DNA of 64,000 nt from Parvibaculaceae bacterium Mf 1.05b.01 (GCA_000509225.1 BAOK01000002.1:786001-850000); one strand, 5' to 3'; numbered from the stretch's first letter, positions 34,843 through 43,523 are shown. The notes: generated from the letters alone by a model not told the origin. Numbers and translations: made by a program.

Positions 34843-36456
34843 CTATTTCCTTGGCTCTGACATAAGTCCTTTGACCAGGGCCACACAGCCCAGCAGGAGG
34901 ACGGCAGCAAACGGGAGCCCGGTAGAGACCGATGCGGCTTGCAAAGCGCCCAATCCGCCGCCGAGCAACAGAGCTATGGCTACGAGTCCTTCAGCTACAC
35001 ACCAGAATACGCGTTGGGCAACAGGAGCGTCGATCTTGCCGCCTGCGGTAATTGTGTCGATAACCAGTGACCCTGAATCTGATGAGGTGACAAAAAATGC
35101 AATCACCAAAACAATCCCTATGAAGGAGCTTATCGCCGCAAAGGGCAGCTCATTCAGCATGGCAAAGAGGCGAAGCTCTGTGGGGGCGTCGGCAATGGAT
35201 TGTACCCCCTCAGTCATGAGCGTGATTGCCGTGCCGCCAAAGGCTGTCATCCACAGGACGGACACAAGGGAGGGGATCAGGAGAACACAGAAGATAAACT
35301 CACGCACGGTTCTGCCGCGGCTGATGCGCGCAATGAACATGCCCACGAAAGGCGACCAGGAAATCCACCACGCCCAGTAGAAAGCTGTCCACCCGTGCCG
35401 GAAGTTATCATCGGTGCGTCCGAAAGGATTTGAGAGTGGCACCAGCTCCGTGGCATAGGCCCCGAGGTTGGTAACAAAGCCAGAAAGGATGGTCAGCGTC
35501 GGTCCGACCAAGATGACGAACAGGAGAAGACCAATTGCGAGCCAGAGATTTATTTCTGAGAGCCTTTTTACACCCGCATCCAATCCGGCCAGGACTGATA
35601 TGAGGGCGATGCCGGTGATTGAGGCGATTAGGATGACCTTGGAACTGCTGCTCACGGGTATTCCGAACAGATAGTCCAGACCAGCATTCGCTTGCTCAGC
35701 ACCGAACCCCAGCGAGGTGGCGAGACCGAAGAGCGTGGCGAAAACCGCCAGTACATCGATGATGTGACCTGTCCATCCCCAGATCCGCTCGCCGAAAATG
35801 GGATAGAAAATAGATCGGACGCTGAGGGGCAATCCTTTGTTGTAGGTAAAGAGGGCGAGAGACAGGCCGACCAGGGCGTAGATGGCCCATGGGTGGAGGC
35901 CCCAATGGAATATCGTCGCCGCCATGCTCAGCTGGTGCGCTGCCTCTTCATTGCCAGCTGCCCCCATCAAAGGAGCCCAGCTGCCTGCTGTGCCTGTGCT
36001 ATCTGACAATGCTGCGTCATAATGCGAGATTGGTTCGGACACGCCGAAGAACATGAGGCCAATACCCATGCCGGCTGCAAACAGCATGGCAAACCAACCG
36101 GGGTAAGAGTAGTCAGGTGTTGCCTCGGGTCCGCCAAGCCGCACCTGACCCAAGGGCGATACCATCAAAGCAATGACCACGAGCAGAAACAGGTTTGCCG
36201 CCGAAAGCAGAAACCAGTCAAAAGTCGCTGTGAGTTCTGGGCGCAACCAAGAAAAGAACTCCCCAGCCGAGTGAGGGAATGCGAGTGTAATGGACGTAAA
36301 CGAGATGATGATCAGCGCGGATACGAGGAAAACCGGATTGTGAACATCAAAGGCGAAAGGACCAAGACTCGCTTCGACATTGTCCTGGCCGATTGTGTAG
36401 TCGGTGTCGATCACATCTGTGGATGCAGGCGGTGTCGCGGTGGGTTCTAAGGTCAT
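34843..36456 (-). CDS. BCCT family betaine/choline/carnitine transporter
   Basis: This 537-aa protein has about 12 transmembrane helices. The family signature is clear: GMGIGLMFFGVSEPISHYDAA, FHWGLHPWAIYALVGLSLALFTYNKGLPLSVRSIFYPIFGER, and the TM8 segment FYWAWWISWSPFVGMFIARISRGRTVREFI, with the aromatic cage residues. Substrates are quaternary ammonium solutes taken up with Na+ or H+, usually for osmoprotection, which fits a marine or saline habitat. The long regulatory tails of BetP are missing. It reads toward the methyltransferase gene with an 8-base gap. Confidence 0.93.
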   Translation of the reverse strand: MTLEPTATPPASTDVIDTDYTIGQDNVEASLGPFAFDVHNPVFLVSALIIISFTSITLAFPHSAGEFFSWLRPELTATFDWFLLSAANLFLLVVIALMVSPLGQVRLGGPEATPDYSYPGWFAMLFAAGMGIGLMFFGVSEPISHYDAALSDSTGTAGSWAPLMGAAGNEEAAHQLSMAATIFHWGLHPWAIYALVGLSLALFTYNKGLPLSVRSIFYPIFGERIWGWTGHIIDVLAVFATLFGLATSLGFGAEQANAGLDYLFGIPVSSSSKVILIASITGIALISVLAGLDAGVKRLSEINLWLAIGLLLFVILVGPTLTILSGFVTNLGAYATELVPLSNPFGRTDDNFRHGWTAFYWAWWISWSPFVGMFIARISRGRTVREFIFCVLLIPSLVSVLWMTAFGGTAITLMTEGVQSIADAPTELRLFAMLNELPFAAISSFIGIVLVIAFFVTSSDSGSLVIDTITAGGKIDAPVAQRVFWCVAEGLVAIALLLGGGLGALQAASVSTGLPFAAVLLLGCVALVKGLMSEPRK

Positions 36457-36547
36457 TCAATTCCTGCGTTAGCCTGTTTGTGCTTTGGGCGTTACCCCGC
36501 GCGGGACCAATTATAGCAGGATTGCTGGTTATACGGGCATTTGTAGG

Positions 36548-37363
36548 ATGGCAGCGAGCTTTAATGCGGCCTATCCTTGGTCCATGGCAATGTTTGGACA
36601 GCAGATGCTGCGCTCTGGACGAACCGCTCGCGAGGCAATGCGATGGACGGCCAATCTTCTGTTGCCTCCACGGTGTGTGTCCTGTGGGGCTCCCCTTTGG
36701 GGGGAGACGCAGGTATGCGCCACCTGCTGGAAGGAGCTTGTCTTTATTGAGGCACCTTTGTGTGAGGTGAGTGGTGTTCCCTTTCCCTATGACCCGGGCC
36801 CTGGCGCCCTCAGCGGCGACGTGTTGGCGCATAGACCGGCCTACGGGCGGGCGCGGGCGGCACTTCAATATGATCAGATCAGTGGTCGGCTTGTTTCCCG
36901 GTTGAAATATGGGGACCGTTTGGAAACCGTGCCTCTCTTTGCCAAATGGATGGTCCGGGCAGGGCATGAATTGCTTGCTGAAACCGATCTCATTGTTCCC
37001 GTGCCATTGCACCGGGCGCGGCTTTTCCAGCGGCGGTTTAACCAATCAGCGGAAATGGCTCGTGCCGTCTCCCGACTATCAGGCGTTCCTTGTGCTCCCG
37101 AATTGTTGATCCGAACGCGCGCGACGCGGGCGCAGGTGGGGCTTTCGGCGTCGGCACGGCGACGCAATGTGTCGGGTGCCTTTGCGTTAACGCCCGGAAA
37201 AGGGGAAAAAGTCGACGGAAAACGGCTCTTGCTGGTGGATGACGTGCTCACGACTGGGGCGACGGTAGAGGCCTGCGCAAAGCGTTTGGCGGCTGAGGGT
37301 GCTTTGAGTGTGGATGTTCTGACACTTGCTCGGGTTGTTCCCCAGGACCAAGCCCCTATATGA
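36548..37363 (+). CDS. ComF family phosphoribosyltransferase-like protein
   Basis: About 271 aa from ATG 36548. An N-terminal four-Cys zinc finger (CVSCGAPLWGETQVCATCW) is followed by the phosphoribosyltransferase fold, ending in the PRPP loop LLLVDDVLTTGATVEACAKRL. ComF is required for DNA uptake in competent bacteria, but most alphaproteobacterial copies have no proven role. The start is uncertain (TTG 36485, ATG 36584 or ATG 36605 are alternatives). It heads the comF-grxC-nit-DUF1178 run and is divergent from the BCCT gene. Confidence 0.85.
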   Translation: MAASFNAAYPWSMAMFGQQMLRSGRTAREAMRWTANLLLPPRCVSCGAPLWGETQVCATCWKELVFIEAPLCEVSGVPFPYDPGPGALSGDVLAHRPAYGRARAALQYDQISGRLVSRLKYGDRLETVPLFAKWMVRAGHELLAETDLIVPVPLHRARLFQRRFNQSAEMARAVSRLSGVPCAPELLIRTRATRAQVGLSASARRRNVSGAFALTPGKGEKVDGKRLLLVDDVLTTGATVEACAKRLAAEGALSVDVLTLARVVPQDQAPI

Positions 37364-37400
37364 TCCCGCGCAATCCGCAAGTTCGTCCAGGAGTGACCCG

Positions 37401-37658
37401 ATGGCTAATGTAACCATATACACAACGATGATGTGCCCTTACTGCCATCAGGCCAAGAAGCTGCTTTCGCAAAAAGGCGCGAGCGTTAAAGAGATTGATG
37501 TAGGCATGGACCCGGATCTGCGTCGGGAAATGATGTCTCGCTCCGGTGGCGGTCACACGGTGCCGCAGATTTTCATCGGCGATACCCATGTCGGAGGGTG
37601 TGATGATCTCTATGCGCTGGACTCTAAGGGGGCGCTTGACCCTATCCTTGCTGGTTGA
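37401..37658 (+). CDS. grxC: glutaredoxin 3
   Basis: This 85-aa dithiol glutaredoxin has the active site MCPYC near residues 11-15, the GGHTVPQIFIGDTHVGGCDDLYAL segment (cis-Pro and glutathione-binding GG), and the usual GrxC length. It reduces protein disulfides and ribonucleotide reductase with glutathione. The start at ATG 37401 follows GGAGTGACCCG. It ends 3 bases before the Nit-type amidase gene, so the two are co-translated. Confidence 0.94.
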   Translation: MANVTIYTTMMCPYCHQAKKLLSQKGASVKEIDVGMDPDLRREMMSRSGGGHTVPQIFIGDTHVGGCDDLYALDSKGALDPILAG

Positions 37659-37661
37659 TCG

Positions 37662-38519
37662 GTGACGGGCCTGAGCAACACATTCACTGCCGCCTGCGTG
37701 CAGATGCGGACAGGCACGGATATTGATCGCAATATAGCAGATGTCAGCGCGCTCATTCGTGAAGCGGCGAAAGGCGGCGCGCAATTTGTCGCAACGCCTG
37801 AAACAACGGCTCTCATGGAGCTTGGTGCCAAGCGGCTTTTTGCCAATATTGTGGTGCAAGAAGAGGACCGAGCGCTCACGGCTTTTCAGAGTCTTGCCTC
37901 AGAGCTTGGTATCCATCTCCTGATCGGGTCTCTTGCTATCAAGGTGGCAAGCGACAAAGCCGCGAACAGGTCTTTTCTCCTGTCGCCTGAGGGAGAGATC
38001 ACAGCGCGCTATGACAAGATCCATATGTTCGATGTGGATCTCGGGAATGGGGAGGCTTACCGGGAGTCGAAGAACTATCGGGCGGGGGAGACATCGGTCC
38101 TGGCCGATCTGCCTGGTTTGGGGCGCAAGTTGGGCATGACGGTCTGCTATGATCTGCGTTTCCCGCATCTCTATCGGCAGCTCGCTCAAGGGGGCGCTGG
38201 ATACCTGACGGTCCCGTCAGCATTCACAAAACCCACTGGCGAGGCGCACTGGCATGTGCTGCTGCGCGCGCGGGCCATTGAAACAGGGTGCTTTGTCTTT
38301 GCACCGGCCCAGGGCGGGACCCACGACAATGGCCGGGAGACCTTTGGTCACTCGCTCATTATCGATCCTTGGGGTGACATTCTGGCGGAAGCGGGGACCG
38401 ACCCTTGTGTGATCCTCGCAGAGATTGATCCGGCGAAAATTGAGGATGCTCGTGGCCGTATTCCAAGTTTGACCCACGATCGTGCTATCATTGCGTCAGA
38501 TGCACCGACCGATGTGTGA
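37662..38519 (+). CDS. carbon-nitrogen hydrolase, Nit1/deaminated-glutathione amidase-like
   Basis: The 285-aa nitrilase-superfamily protein shows the catalytic triad positions: Glu in VATPETTALM, Lys in RYDKIHMFDVDL, and Cys in MTVCYDLRFPHLYRQLA. The group closest to YDKIHMFDVDL...ESKNYRAGE is the Nit1 type, which hydrolyses deaminated glutathione, a by-product of transaminases. GTG start at 37662, 3 bases after grxC. Adjacency to a glutaredoxin gene fits a glutathione-repair role. Confidence 0.88.
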   Translation: MTGLSNTFTAACVQMRTGTDIDRNIADVSALIREAAKGGAQFVATPETTALMELGAKRLFANIVVQEEDRALTAFQSLASELGIHLLIGSLAIKVASDKAANRSFLLSPEGEITARYDKIHMFDVDLGNGEAYRESKNYRAGETSVLADLPGLGRKLGMTVCYDLRFPHLYRQLAQGGAGYLTVPSAFTKPTGEAHWHVLLRARAIETGCFVFAPAQGGTHDNGRETFGHSLIIDPWGDILAEAGTDPCVILAEIDPAKIEDARGRIPSLTHDRAIIASDAPTDV

Positions 38520-38522
38520 GAG

Positions 38523-38951
38523 ATGATCAAGTATCGCCTTGTCTGTGAACAGGACCACGAGTTTGACGGCTGGTTTGCCGGTTCGGACGCGTTTGATGTT
38601 CAGGTTACTGCCGGCGAAATCGCCTGTCCCTATTGTGAAAGCACGAAGGTTCAGAAGGCGCTGATGGCGCCGTCTGTTGTGACCTCAAAGCGCAAAAAGA
38701 GTGGCGGTACCTCTCCAACGGAGGCGGTGGAGCAGGTTCAGATGTTCATGAGTAAGGTGCGTCAACATGTGGAAACGAATTTCGACTATGTGGGCGATCA
38801 GTTTGCTGATGAAGCCCGTCGCATTCACTATGGCGAGGCGGATGAGCGCGAGATCTATGGTGAAGCAACGCTTGATGAGGCCAAAGACCTGATCGATGAA
38901 GGCGTGTCTGTTGCACCGCTCCCAGGTGACGACAAAAGCAAGGCCAACTAG
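38523..38951 (+). CDS. DUF1178 family protein
   Basis: This 142-aa protein starts MIKYRLVCEQDHEFDGWFAGSDAFD and has a CPYC pair (residues 36-39), as in all DUF1178 proteins. With an upstream Cys (C8), this suggests a small zinc ribbon, followed by a charged C-terminal region (ADEARRIHYGEADEREIYGEA). The function is unknown. It follows the Nit gene by 3 bases, a near-universal alphaproteobacterial neighbourhood. Confidence 0.92.
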   Translation: MIKYRLVCEQDHEFDGWFAGSDAFDVQVTAGEIACPYCESTKVQKALMAPSVVTSKRKKSGGTSPTEAVEQVQMFMSKVRQHVETNFDYVGDQFADEARRIHYGEADEREIYGEATLDEAKDLIDEGVSVAPLPGDDKSKAN

Positions 38952-38953
38952 AC

Positions 38954-40270
38954 TTACGCCCCTTGGGTAAAGACCGGCCAGCTCTCCGTGATCTTTCCGC
39001 CATCAAATACCGCAATATCGCCAAACTGCAGAAAGACGAATTCGCTTTGCGTTGGGCGCAGGACGACTGTGTCATTCACGGCCAGCTCGATCCTGTCTGA
39101 TCCGTTCAGCATCTCCTGATTGCTGGACCGGCCAAACACGCCATTGGTGCGAAGGCCCGGTGGTGAGACCGGCTCAGCCAACCAATTGCCGCCATAGATG
39201 AAGAAAGTCTGGGCGGTGTTGCGATCCCAAAGGCGCGCCGGGCCGGTGAGGGCTTCAAGACCTGGAATGTCGGTCCGGTCTGCTGTCTTTACAACCGGTG
39301 TGGTGATGAAGCCTGCCGGCACATGGTCTGCGAGGGTTGAAACATCGAAATGGGTGGGCTTTACAAGGGCAGAACCGACGGCAACTTCATTGGCGTGGAT
39401 GGTTTCCTTGTGCAGCTGATAGGTGGGGCTGCCTGCAGTGTTGAGGGTCAGCTCTTCCGGTTTCCAGCCTTCACCATAGTGCTCAGCGGCTGCATCCATG
39501 AACGCCTTGTAGGTATCCATTGAGGTTTCGATCGCGCTGCCTTGCCATCCCAAAATGTCCGGGACAGAGGCAAGGTGTGGGTCATAACCCATAAAACCGG
39601 AAAAGGTGAGGAGCGGATCTGCGTCGATCGTTTCCAGGATGGGCTTTAATGCTGAGGGGTCGGAGAGGCCGCCCCGATGGAGACCCACATCCAACTCCAA
39701 ATTGATGCGCATTGCCTGGCCGCGCGCGTTGGCGAGATCCTTGTATTCTGCGAGCCGTTCCGGCGTGTCGATGAGCCATTGCAATTGTGTTCCAGGGTCA
39801 AAGGATGTTGGCCCCAGCTCGTCATAGAAGCGCGCGGCAGCGGCGACAGGCATGGGCTTGCCCAATAGCACGTCGGCGCCGGGTTCTTCCTTTGCCACCA
39901 GATTCACGAAGGGCTGGTGAAACAGCATCAACCTGTTCGTGTCGGCCGCTGCCATGACATGGCGAATGAGCGGCAAGGACGGCAGGGACTTTGCAACGAT
40001 GCGATAGCCCATTCCCGGCCGCAGATGCGATTTCATCACTTCGACGTTCTGATCAAGACGGGCGAGATCAATCACTAGCGTGGGACGTGCGAGGCCTTTT
40101 TCCATTACAGCGCTGCCCAGTTTCTCGAAATAGGGTTCAACGGGCCCACCCTCTTTGGCCGGGCGGGACAGAGCCACTAGACCGAGCGTGGCGATGCCGC
40201 CGCCCAGGATGAGCGAGCGCCTGCTCAAACTATTGACGCGAGATTTCAGCTGACTGAAGAGGTCACGCAA
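38954..40270 (-). CDS. fold-III PLP enzyme (alanine racemase N-domain/D-threonine aldolase-like), membrane- or envelope-directed
   Basis: The 438-aa protein starts with a hydrophobic export or anchor segment (SRRSLILGGGIATLGLVAL, with Arg-Arg at residues 17-18). It then has an alanine-racemase-type barrel: LVIDLARLDQNVEVM and MGYRIVAKSLPSLPLIRHV, with the PLP Lys near residue 94. The C-terminal domain (ELAVNDTVVLRPTQSEFVFLQFGDIAVFD) lacks the His/Cys metal ligands seen at this point in D-threonine aldolase and D-serine dehydratase. It likely acts on a D-amino or beta-hydroxy amino acid. It overlaps the FAD oxidase gene by 8 bases, as third gene of a cytochrome-oxidase-PLP operon. Confidence 0.75.
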   Translation of the reverse strand: MRDLFSQLKSRVNSLSRRSLILGGGIATLGLVALSRPAKEGGPVEPYFEKLGSAVMEKGLARPTLVIDLARLDQNVEVMKSHLRPGMGYRIVAKSLPSLPLIRHVMAAADTNRLMLFHQPFVNLVAKEEPGADVLLGKPMPVAAAARFYDELGPTSFDPGTQLQWLIDTPERLAEYKDLANARGQAMRINLELDVGLHRGGLSDPSALKPILETIDADPLLTFSGFMGYDPHLASVPDILGWQGSAIETSMDTYKAFMDAAAEHYGEGWKPEELTLNTAGSPTYQLHKETIHANEVAVGSALVKPTHFDVSTLADHVPAGFITTPVVKTADRTDIPGLEALTGPARLWDRNTAQTFFIYGGNWLAEPVSPPGLRTNGVFGRSSNQEMLNGSDRIELAVNDTVVLRPTQSEFVFLQFGDIAVFDGGKITESWPVFTQGA

Positions 40271-41645
40271 TGCCGAATACCTCCCTCAAATGGTCATTCA
40301 GGAACGCGCCGTCTGGATCCATTTCCTGGCGAACAGCCAAGAAGTCATTCCAGTTCGGATAGAGGGTGGCAAAGTCTGGCGCTTTGTAGGTGTGCAGTTT
40401 CCCCCAGTGTGGTCGTCCACCATGCTTTTGCAGAATGGGTTCCACGGCTGAGAAGAGCGGTTTGTAGTCTTCTTCGTAATATCTGTGGATCGCGATCGAA
40501 CAAGTCTCACGACCCTGGAAGGGAGAGAGCCAGATGTCGTCGGATTTCACATAGCGAAATTCCCAGGGGAAGAAGAGATCAATATTCTCGCCCTCGACCA
40601 GGGTGCGGATCTCTTTCAAGGCAGCGAGCGCGTTTTCCCGCGGCAGGTGGTATTCCATCTCGTTGAAGCGCACATTGCGGTCACTCGGATAGACCTTCCA
40701 GGACGTGTCGGTAAAGGTTTCGTCCGGCAGGTCTTCCAGGGCGGAACGAATAAAATATTCCCGAAGCGAGGGCGACCAGCTGAGATAATCCGCCAGCGCC
40801 TTAAGGGTCATGACGCCATCATCATCCTCTGCAATTGACGGCGCGAGAGGTTCGTCTGTCTCGTTGTGGCTGATCCCCATGCACATGGATGAGAAGGGTA
40901 TGTAATAGAATTCGAAGTTCCTGTTCTCTGCCGCAAAAATATCTGCCTGTTCCATCATCTCATCGAACGGCACAACCCAGGTGCGTTTGTTGATGCGGTG
41001 GGGTGTTCGGTTCTGCAGGCGGATTTTGGTCATGATGCCAAGCGACCCGAGAGAGACGCGGGCGGCCTGAAAGAGGTCTGCTTGTTGGTCTTTGTCGCAC
41101 CAGACGGTGTCGCCTGCAGCGGTCACGAGTTCAAGGCCCGTCACATAGCTTGAGAGTGAGCCGAAGTTCTCGCCGGTACCATGGGTCGATGTTGAAATTG
41201 AGCCCGCGAGTGTCTGGCGGTTGATGTCGGGCATGTTGATGAGCGCCTGGCCTTGTTCTTCAAGGGGCGCGCCAAGGTCGCCCAGTTTGCTTCCCGCACC
41301 CACTGTTGCTTCCATGGTCTCGTCGTTGGTTTCCAAGACACCGCTTAGGCGGTCGAGGGACATGATGGTGCCATCTGTTGGGACGAGGGCTGTGAAGGAA
41401 TGACCTGTGCCAACAGGCCGTATGGGTTTTGGACTGGTTGCAATGATCTCGGCGACTTCAGCGGCACTGGCTGGAGCGAGCCTTGCTTCTGGCAGGCAGC
41501 TTTGCCCGCCTGACCAGTTTTGCCATTTGATCCGCCGCTCTTGGGTTTTGGTAGGCGTTTCTGCGAATGCAGAGAAGGGCTTTCCAGTTGCAAGTGCCGC
41601 GACAGCGGCGCCCTGCATCATCATCTCACGTCGACTGAGGCTCAT
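40263..41645 (-). CDS. FAD-dependent oxidase, D-arabinono-1,4-lactone/aldonolactone oxidase family, Tat-exported
   Basis: The 460-aa protein has a twin-arginine-type signal (SRREMMMQGAAVAALATG) ending near SAFA, so it likely acts in the periplasm. The FAD-binding domain (about residues 40-210) includes PVGTGHSFTALVPT; His82 is at the position used for covalent flavin attachment in aldonolactone oxidases. A C-terminal ALO domain ends RPHWGKLHTYKAPDF...MDPDGAFLNDHLREVFG. It overlaps the cytochrome c gene by 4 bases. Electrons from the substrate are therefore probably handed to that cytochrome rather than to oxygen. Confidence 0.85.
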   Translation of the reverse strand: MSLSRREMMMQGAAVAALATGKPFSAFAETPTKTQERRIKWQNWSGGQSCLPEARLAPASAAEVAEIIATSPKPIRPVGTGHSFTALVPTDGTIMSLDRLSGVLETNDETMEATVGAGSKLGDLGAPLEEQGQALINMPDINRQTLAGSISTSTHGTGENFGSLSSYVTGLELVTAAGDTVWCDKDQQADLFQAARVSLGSLGIMTKIRLQNRTPHRINKRTWVVPFDEMMEQADIFAAENRNFEFYYIPFSSMCMGISHNETDEPLAPSIAEDDDGVMTLKALADYLSWSPSLREYFIRSALEDLPDETFTDTSWKVYPSDRNVRFNEMEYHLPRENALAALKEIRTLVEGENIDLFFPWEFRYVKSDDIWLSPFQGRETCSIAIHRYYEEDYKPLFSAVEPILQKHGGRPHWGKLHTYKAPDFATLYPNWNDFLAVRQEMDPDGAFLNDHLREVFGIA

Positions 41646-42034
41646 TTCTCTTCCCCGTTTTCGTTGCTGGCCAAAAAGGCAATCAGGTTTTCAAAATCTT
41701 CAATGCCGCAATCCGGACAAGCGCCAAGCGGCGGCATGCCTTCAAAGCCATTGAGGGTGCTTTGCAGCAGTCCTTCTGTGCCACGTGTTTCGATCCGCGG
41801 TGTCCACGCGCGCACATCACCAGACAGCGGGGCACCATTGTCTGGATCTGCATGACAGGCCTGACACGCCCGCTCATATTTTTCGGCAAGGACAGGGTCG
41901 GCTGGAACCCGTGTTTCGGCAGCTGCGATGATCGCTGCGCGCTCTTCGGCGGTTTGGGGCTCCTCGCCGCAGGCGGCAAGGCCCAAAGCGGTTGCGAGAA
42001 GCAGCGCCTTTGCGCCCAAGATGACCGGTTTCAT
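41642..42034 (-). CDS. cytochrome c5-like lipoprotein
   Basis: This 130-aa protein has a lipoprotein signal with lipobox LAAC (Cys22), the haem motif CQACH at 57-61, and the axial Met in GFEGMPPLG (Met100). An extra Cys pair (C106, C109; GACPDCG) is as in the disulfide of cytochrome c5. It is a membrane-anchored periplasmic electron carrier. It is first gene of the operon with the FAD oxidase and PLP enzyme (4- and 8-base overlaps), preceded by a clean promoter and a palindromic operator. Confidence 0.85.
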   Translation of the reverse strand: MKPVILGAKALLLATALGLAACGEEPQTAEERAAIIAAAETRVPADPVLAEKYERACQACHADPDNGAPLSGDVRAWTPRIETRGTEGLLQSTLNGFEGMPPLGACPDCGIEDFENLIAFLASNENGEEK

Positions 42035-42071
42035 TACATGTCCCCTATGTGCAGCGATCTACAGCACGCAC

Positions 42072-42100
42072 ATAAAAGCCCTTTTGGGGACAGGGGTCAA
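42072..42100 (-). promoter_or_regulatory. promoter of the cytochrome-oxidase-PLP operon
   Basis: On the minus strand, -35 TTGACC (42100-42095) and -10 TTTTAT (42077-42072) are separated by 17 bases, about 38 bases upstream of the cytochrome ATG. The palindrome at 42105-42124 abuts the -35 box, an arrangement suited to repression or activation from that site. Confidence 0.6.
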
Positions 42101-42104
42101 CAAA

Positions 42105-42124
42105 ATAGTAGTTATAACTATTAT
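42105..42124. promoter_or_regulatory. palindromic operator next to the cassette promoter (probable TetR site)
   Basis: The core TAGTTATAACTA (42109-42120) is a perfect 12-base palindrome, extended to 20 bases with one mismatched pair. It overlaps the last codons of the TetR gene by 4 bases and lies 4 bases from the -35 box of the cytochrome operon promoter. The adjacent TetR regulator is the obvious candidate ligand. Binding is inferred. Confidence 0.5.
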
Positions 42125-42759
42125 TTTGAATTGGTGATGATTTGCTGCCAGTAGGCGGTGATCGCTGTCGTGGCTTCGCTGAGCACCGTTTCGGACGCGA
42201 GCGCTTGTTCCTCCATCGCCATTTCGATGGCGGCATAGCCGATATCCACCGTCAGACGGGCTTTAATCCAGAGCTCAGGTTTCGGGATGTTTGGCAGGAG
42301 GGTGCTTAGATGTTCGACCCATTCGTCGGTCACCTGATGGTGGGAGGCGAGCCGCACCTGCTGGAGCGTCGGGACGGCTCGAAGGGCGCGCATGATGGAA
42401 AGGCCACCGGGATGTTGTTCGGTTACCCGGAGTGTCTCCATCAGGTTTTCGTAAGTCCCCTCGATCTGAGCTTCAATGCTGCCGCCAGCGTCGGTCAAAA
42501 ACCTTTCGAAAATCTCGTTTTGCTCCTGCATCAACCGATCGCCGAGGGCGCGCAGGACAGCATACTTATTGGGAAAGTAGCGATAGAGGGTGGGTGGCGT
42601 GACGTCGGCCTTTTCGGCGATCAGGTTGGTGGAGATGCGCTCCACCCCTTCTTCCTCCAGCAGACGTGCGGCGACGTCCAGAACCCGCTCATAGGTTTCT
42701 ATGGCGCGTTTCTGCCGCGGCTTGTTCTTTGGTTCCAGATCAATCGATGGATCGGTCAT
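42121..42759 (-). CDS. TetR/AcrR family transcriptional regulator
   Basis: The 212-aa protein from ATG 42759 starts [45 protein letters not shown], with the HTH core [20 protein letters not shown]. The start overlaps the ubiG stop (ATGA), so it is translated after ubiG. Its own stop lies in a 20-base palindrome at the promoter of the downstream cytochrome-FAD-PLP operon, all on the same strand. This makes local control of that operon likely. The ligand is unknown. Confidence 0.85.
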   Translation of the reverse strand: MTDPSIDLEPKNKPRQKRAIETYERVLDVAARLLEEEGVERISTNLIAEKADVTPPTLYRYFPNKYAVLRALGDRLMQEQNEIFERFLTDAGGSIEAQIEGTYENLMETLRVTEQHPGGLSIMRALRAVPTLQQVRLASHHQVTDEWVEHLSTLLPNIPKPELWIKARLTVDIGYAAIEMAMEEQALASETVLSEATTAITAYWQQIITNSK

Positions 42760-43523
42760 GCGGCAGGCTTTGGTTTGGTTGCCACCATCATATAGTTGAC
42801 ACCCATGTCGGTTGAAAGCGACCAACGGTCAGATAGGGGATTGTACGTGACCCCTGTTTCCTGCGTGACTTTGAGGCCTGTGCGCTCAATGCTTCTGAAA
42901 AGCTCGGCGGGGGTGATGAACTTGTTCCAATCATGGGTGCCGCGCGGGAGCCAGCGCAGAATGTATTCAGCACCGACGATTGCCAGGCCGAAAGCCTTCA
43001 GAGACCGATTGAGGGTTGCGCAAAACAGGATGCCGCCAGGTTTCAGCATTTGTGAGCAGGAGACCAGGAACCCATCCCGGTCGGCCACATGTTCGATCAC
43101 TTCCATATTCAAAATGACGTCAAATTGGGCACCGCTTGCTGCCAGGTCTTCGGCAGTGGTTACGCGATAATCAATATCGAGACCTTGTTCGGAGGCATGG
43201 ACGCTGGCGGTCTTGATGTTCGCTTCGCCTGCATCTGCGCCGATCACGCTGGCACCGAGGCGGGTCATGGGTTCGCTTAACAGACCGCCGCCGCAGCCAA
43301 TGTCCAGCAAGGAGAGCCCCTCGAATGGTGCGGTTTTTGCAGAATCCAGCCCAAAGTGATTGACGACCTGGTCTCTTACAAAGGCAAGGCGCGTTGGATT
43401 GAATTTGTGCAGCGGGGCGAATTTGCCCGCTGGGTCCCACCATTCGGCTGCCATGGCGGAAAAACGGGCGATTTCGTCCTCATCGACGCTTGATGTCTGG
43501 CTTTGAGCACCGTCGATCACTTG
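42756..43523 (-). CDS. ubiG: ubiquinone biosynthesis O-methyltransferase
   Basis: UbiG carries out both O-methylations of ubiquinone synthesis. The 255-aa product begins at GTG 43523 with AGGAG 7 bases upstream. It has the UbiG N-terminus [36 protein letters not shown], the SAM motif [28 protein letters not shown], and the C-terminal [18 protein letters not shown]. An open extension to 43598 is Arg/Ala-rich and lacks a ribosome site. It is divergent from lysC (about 210-base gap) and coupled to the TetR gene by an ATGA overlap. Confidence 0.95.
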   Translation of the reverse strand, partial: QVIDGAQSQTSSVDEDEIARFSAMAAEWWDPAGKFAPLHKFNPTRLAFVRDQVVNHFGLDSAKTAPFEGLSLLDIGCGGGLLSEPMTRLGASVIGADAGEANIKTASVHASEQGLDIDYRVTTAEDLAASGAQFDVILNMEVIEHVADRDGFLVSCSQMLKPGGILFCATLNRSLKAFGLAIVGAEYILRWLPRGTHDWNKFITPAELFRSIERTGLKVTQETGVTYNPLSDRWSLSTDMGVNYMMVATKPKPAA

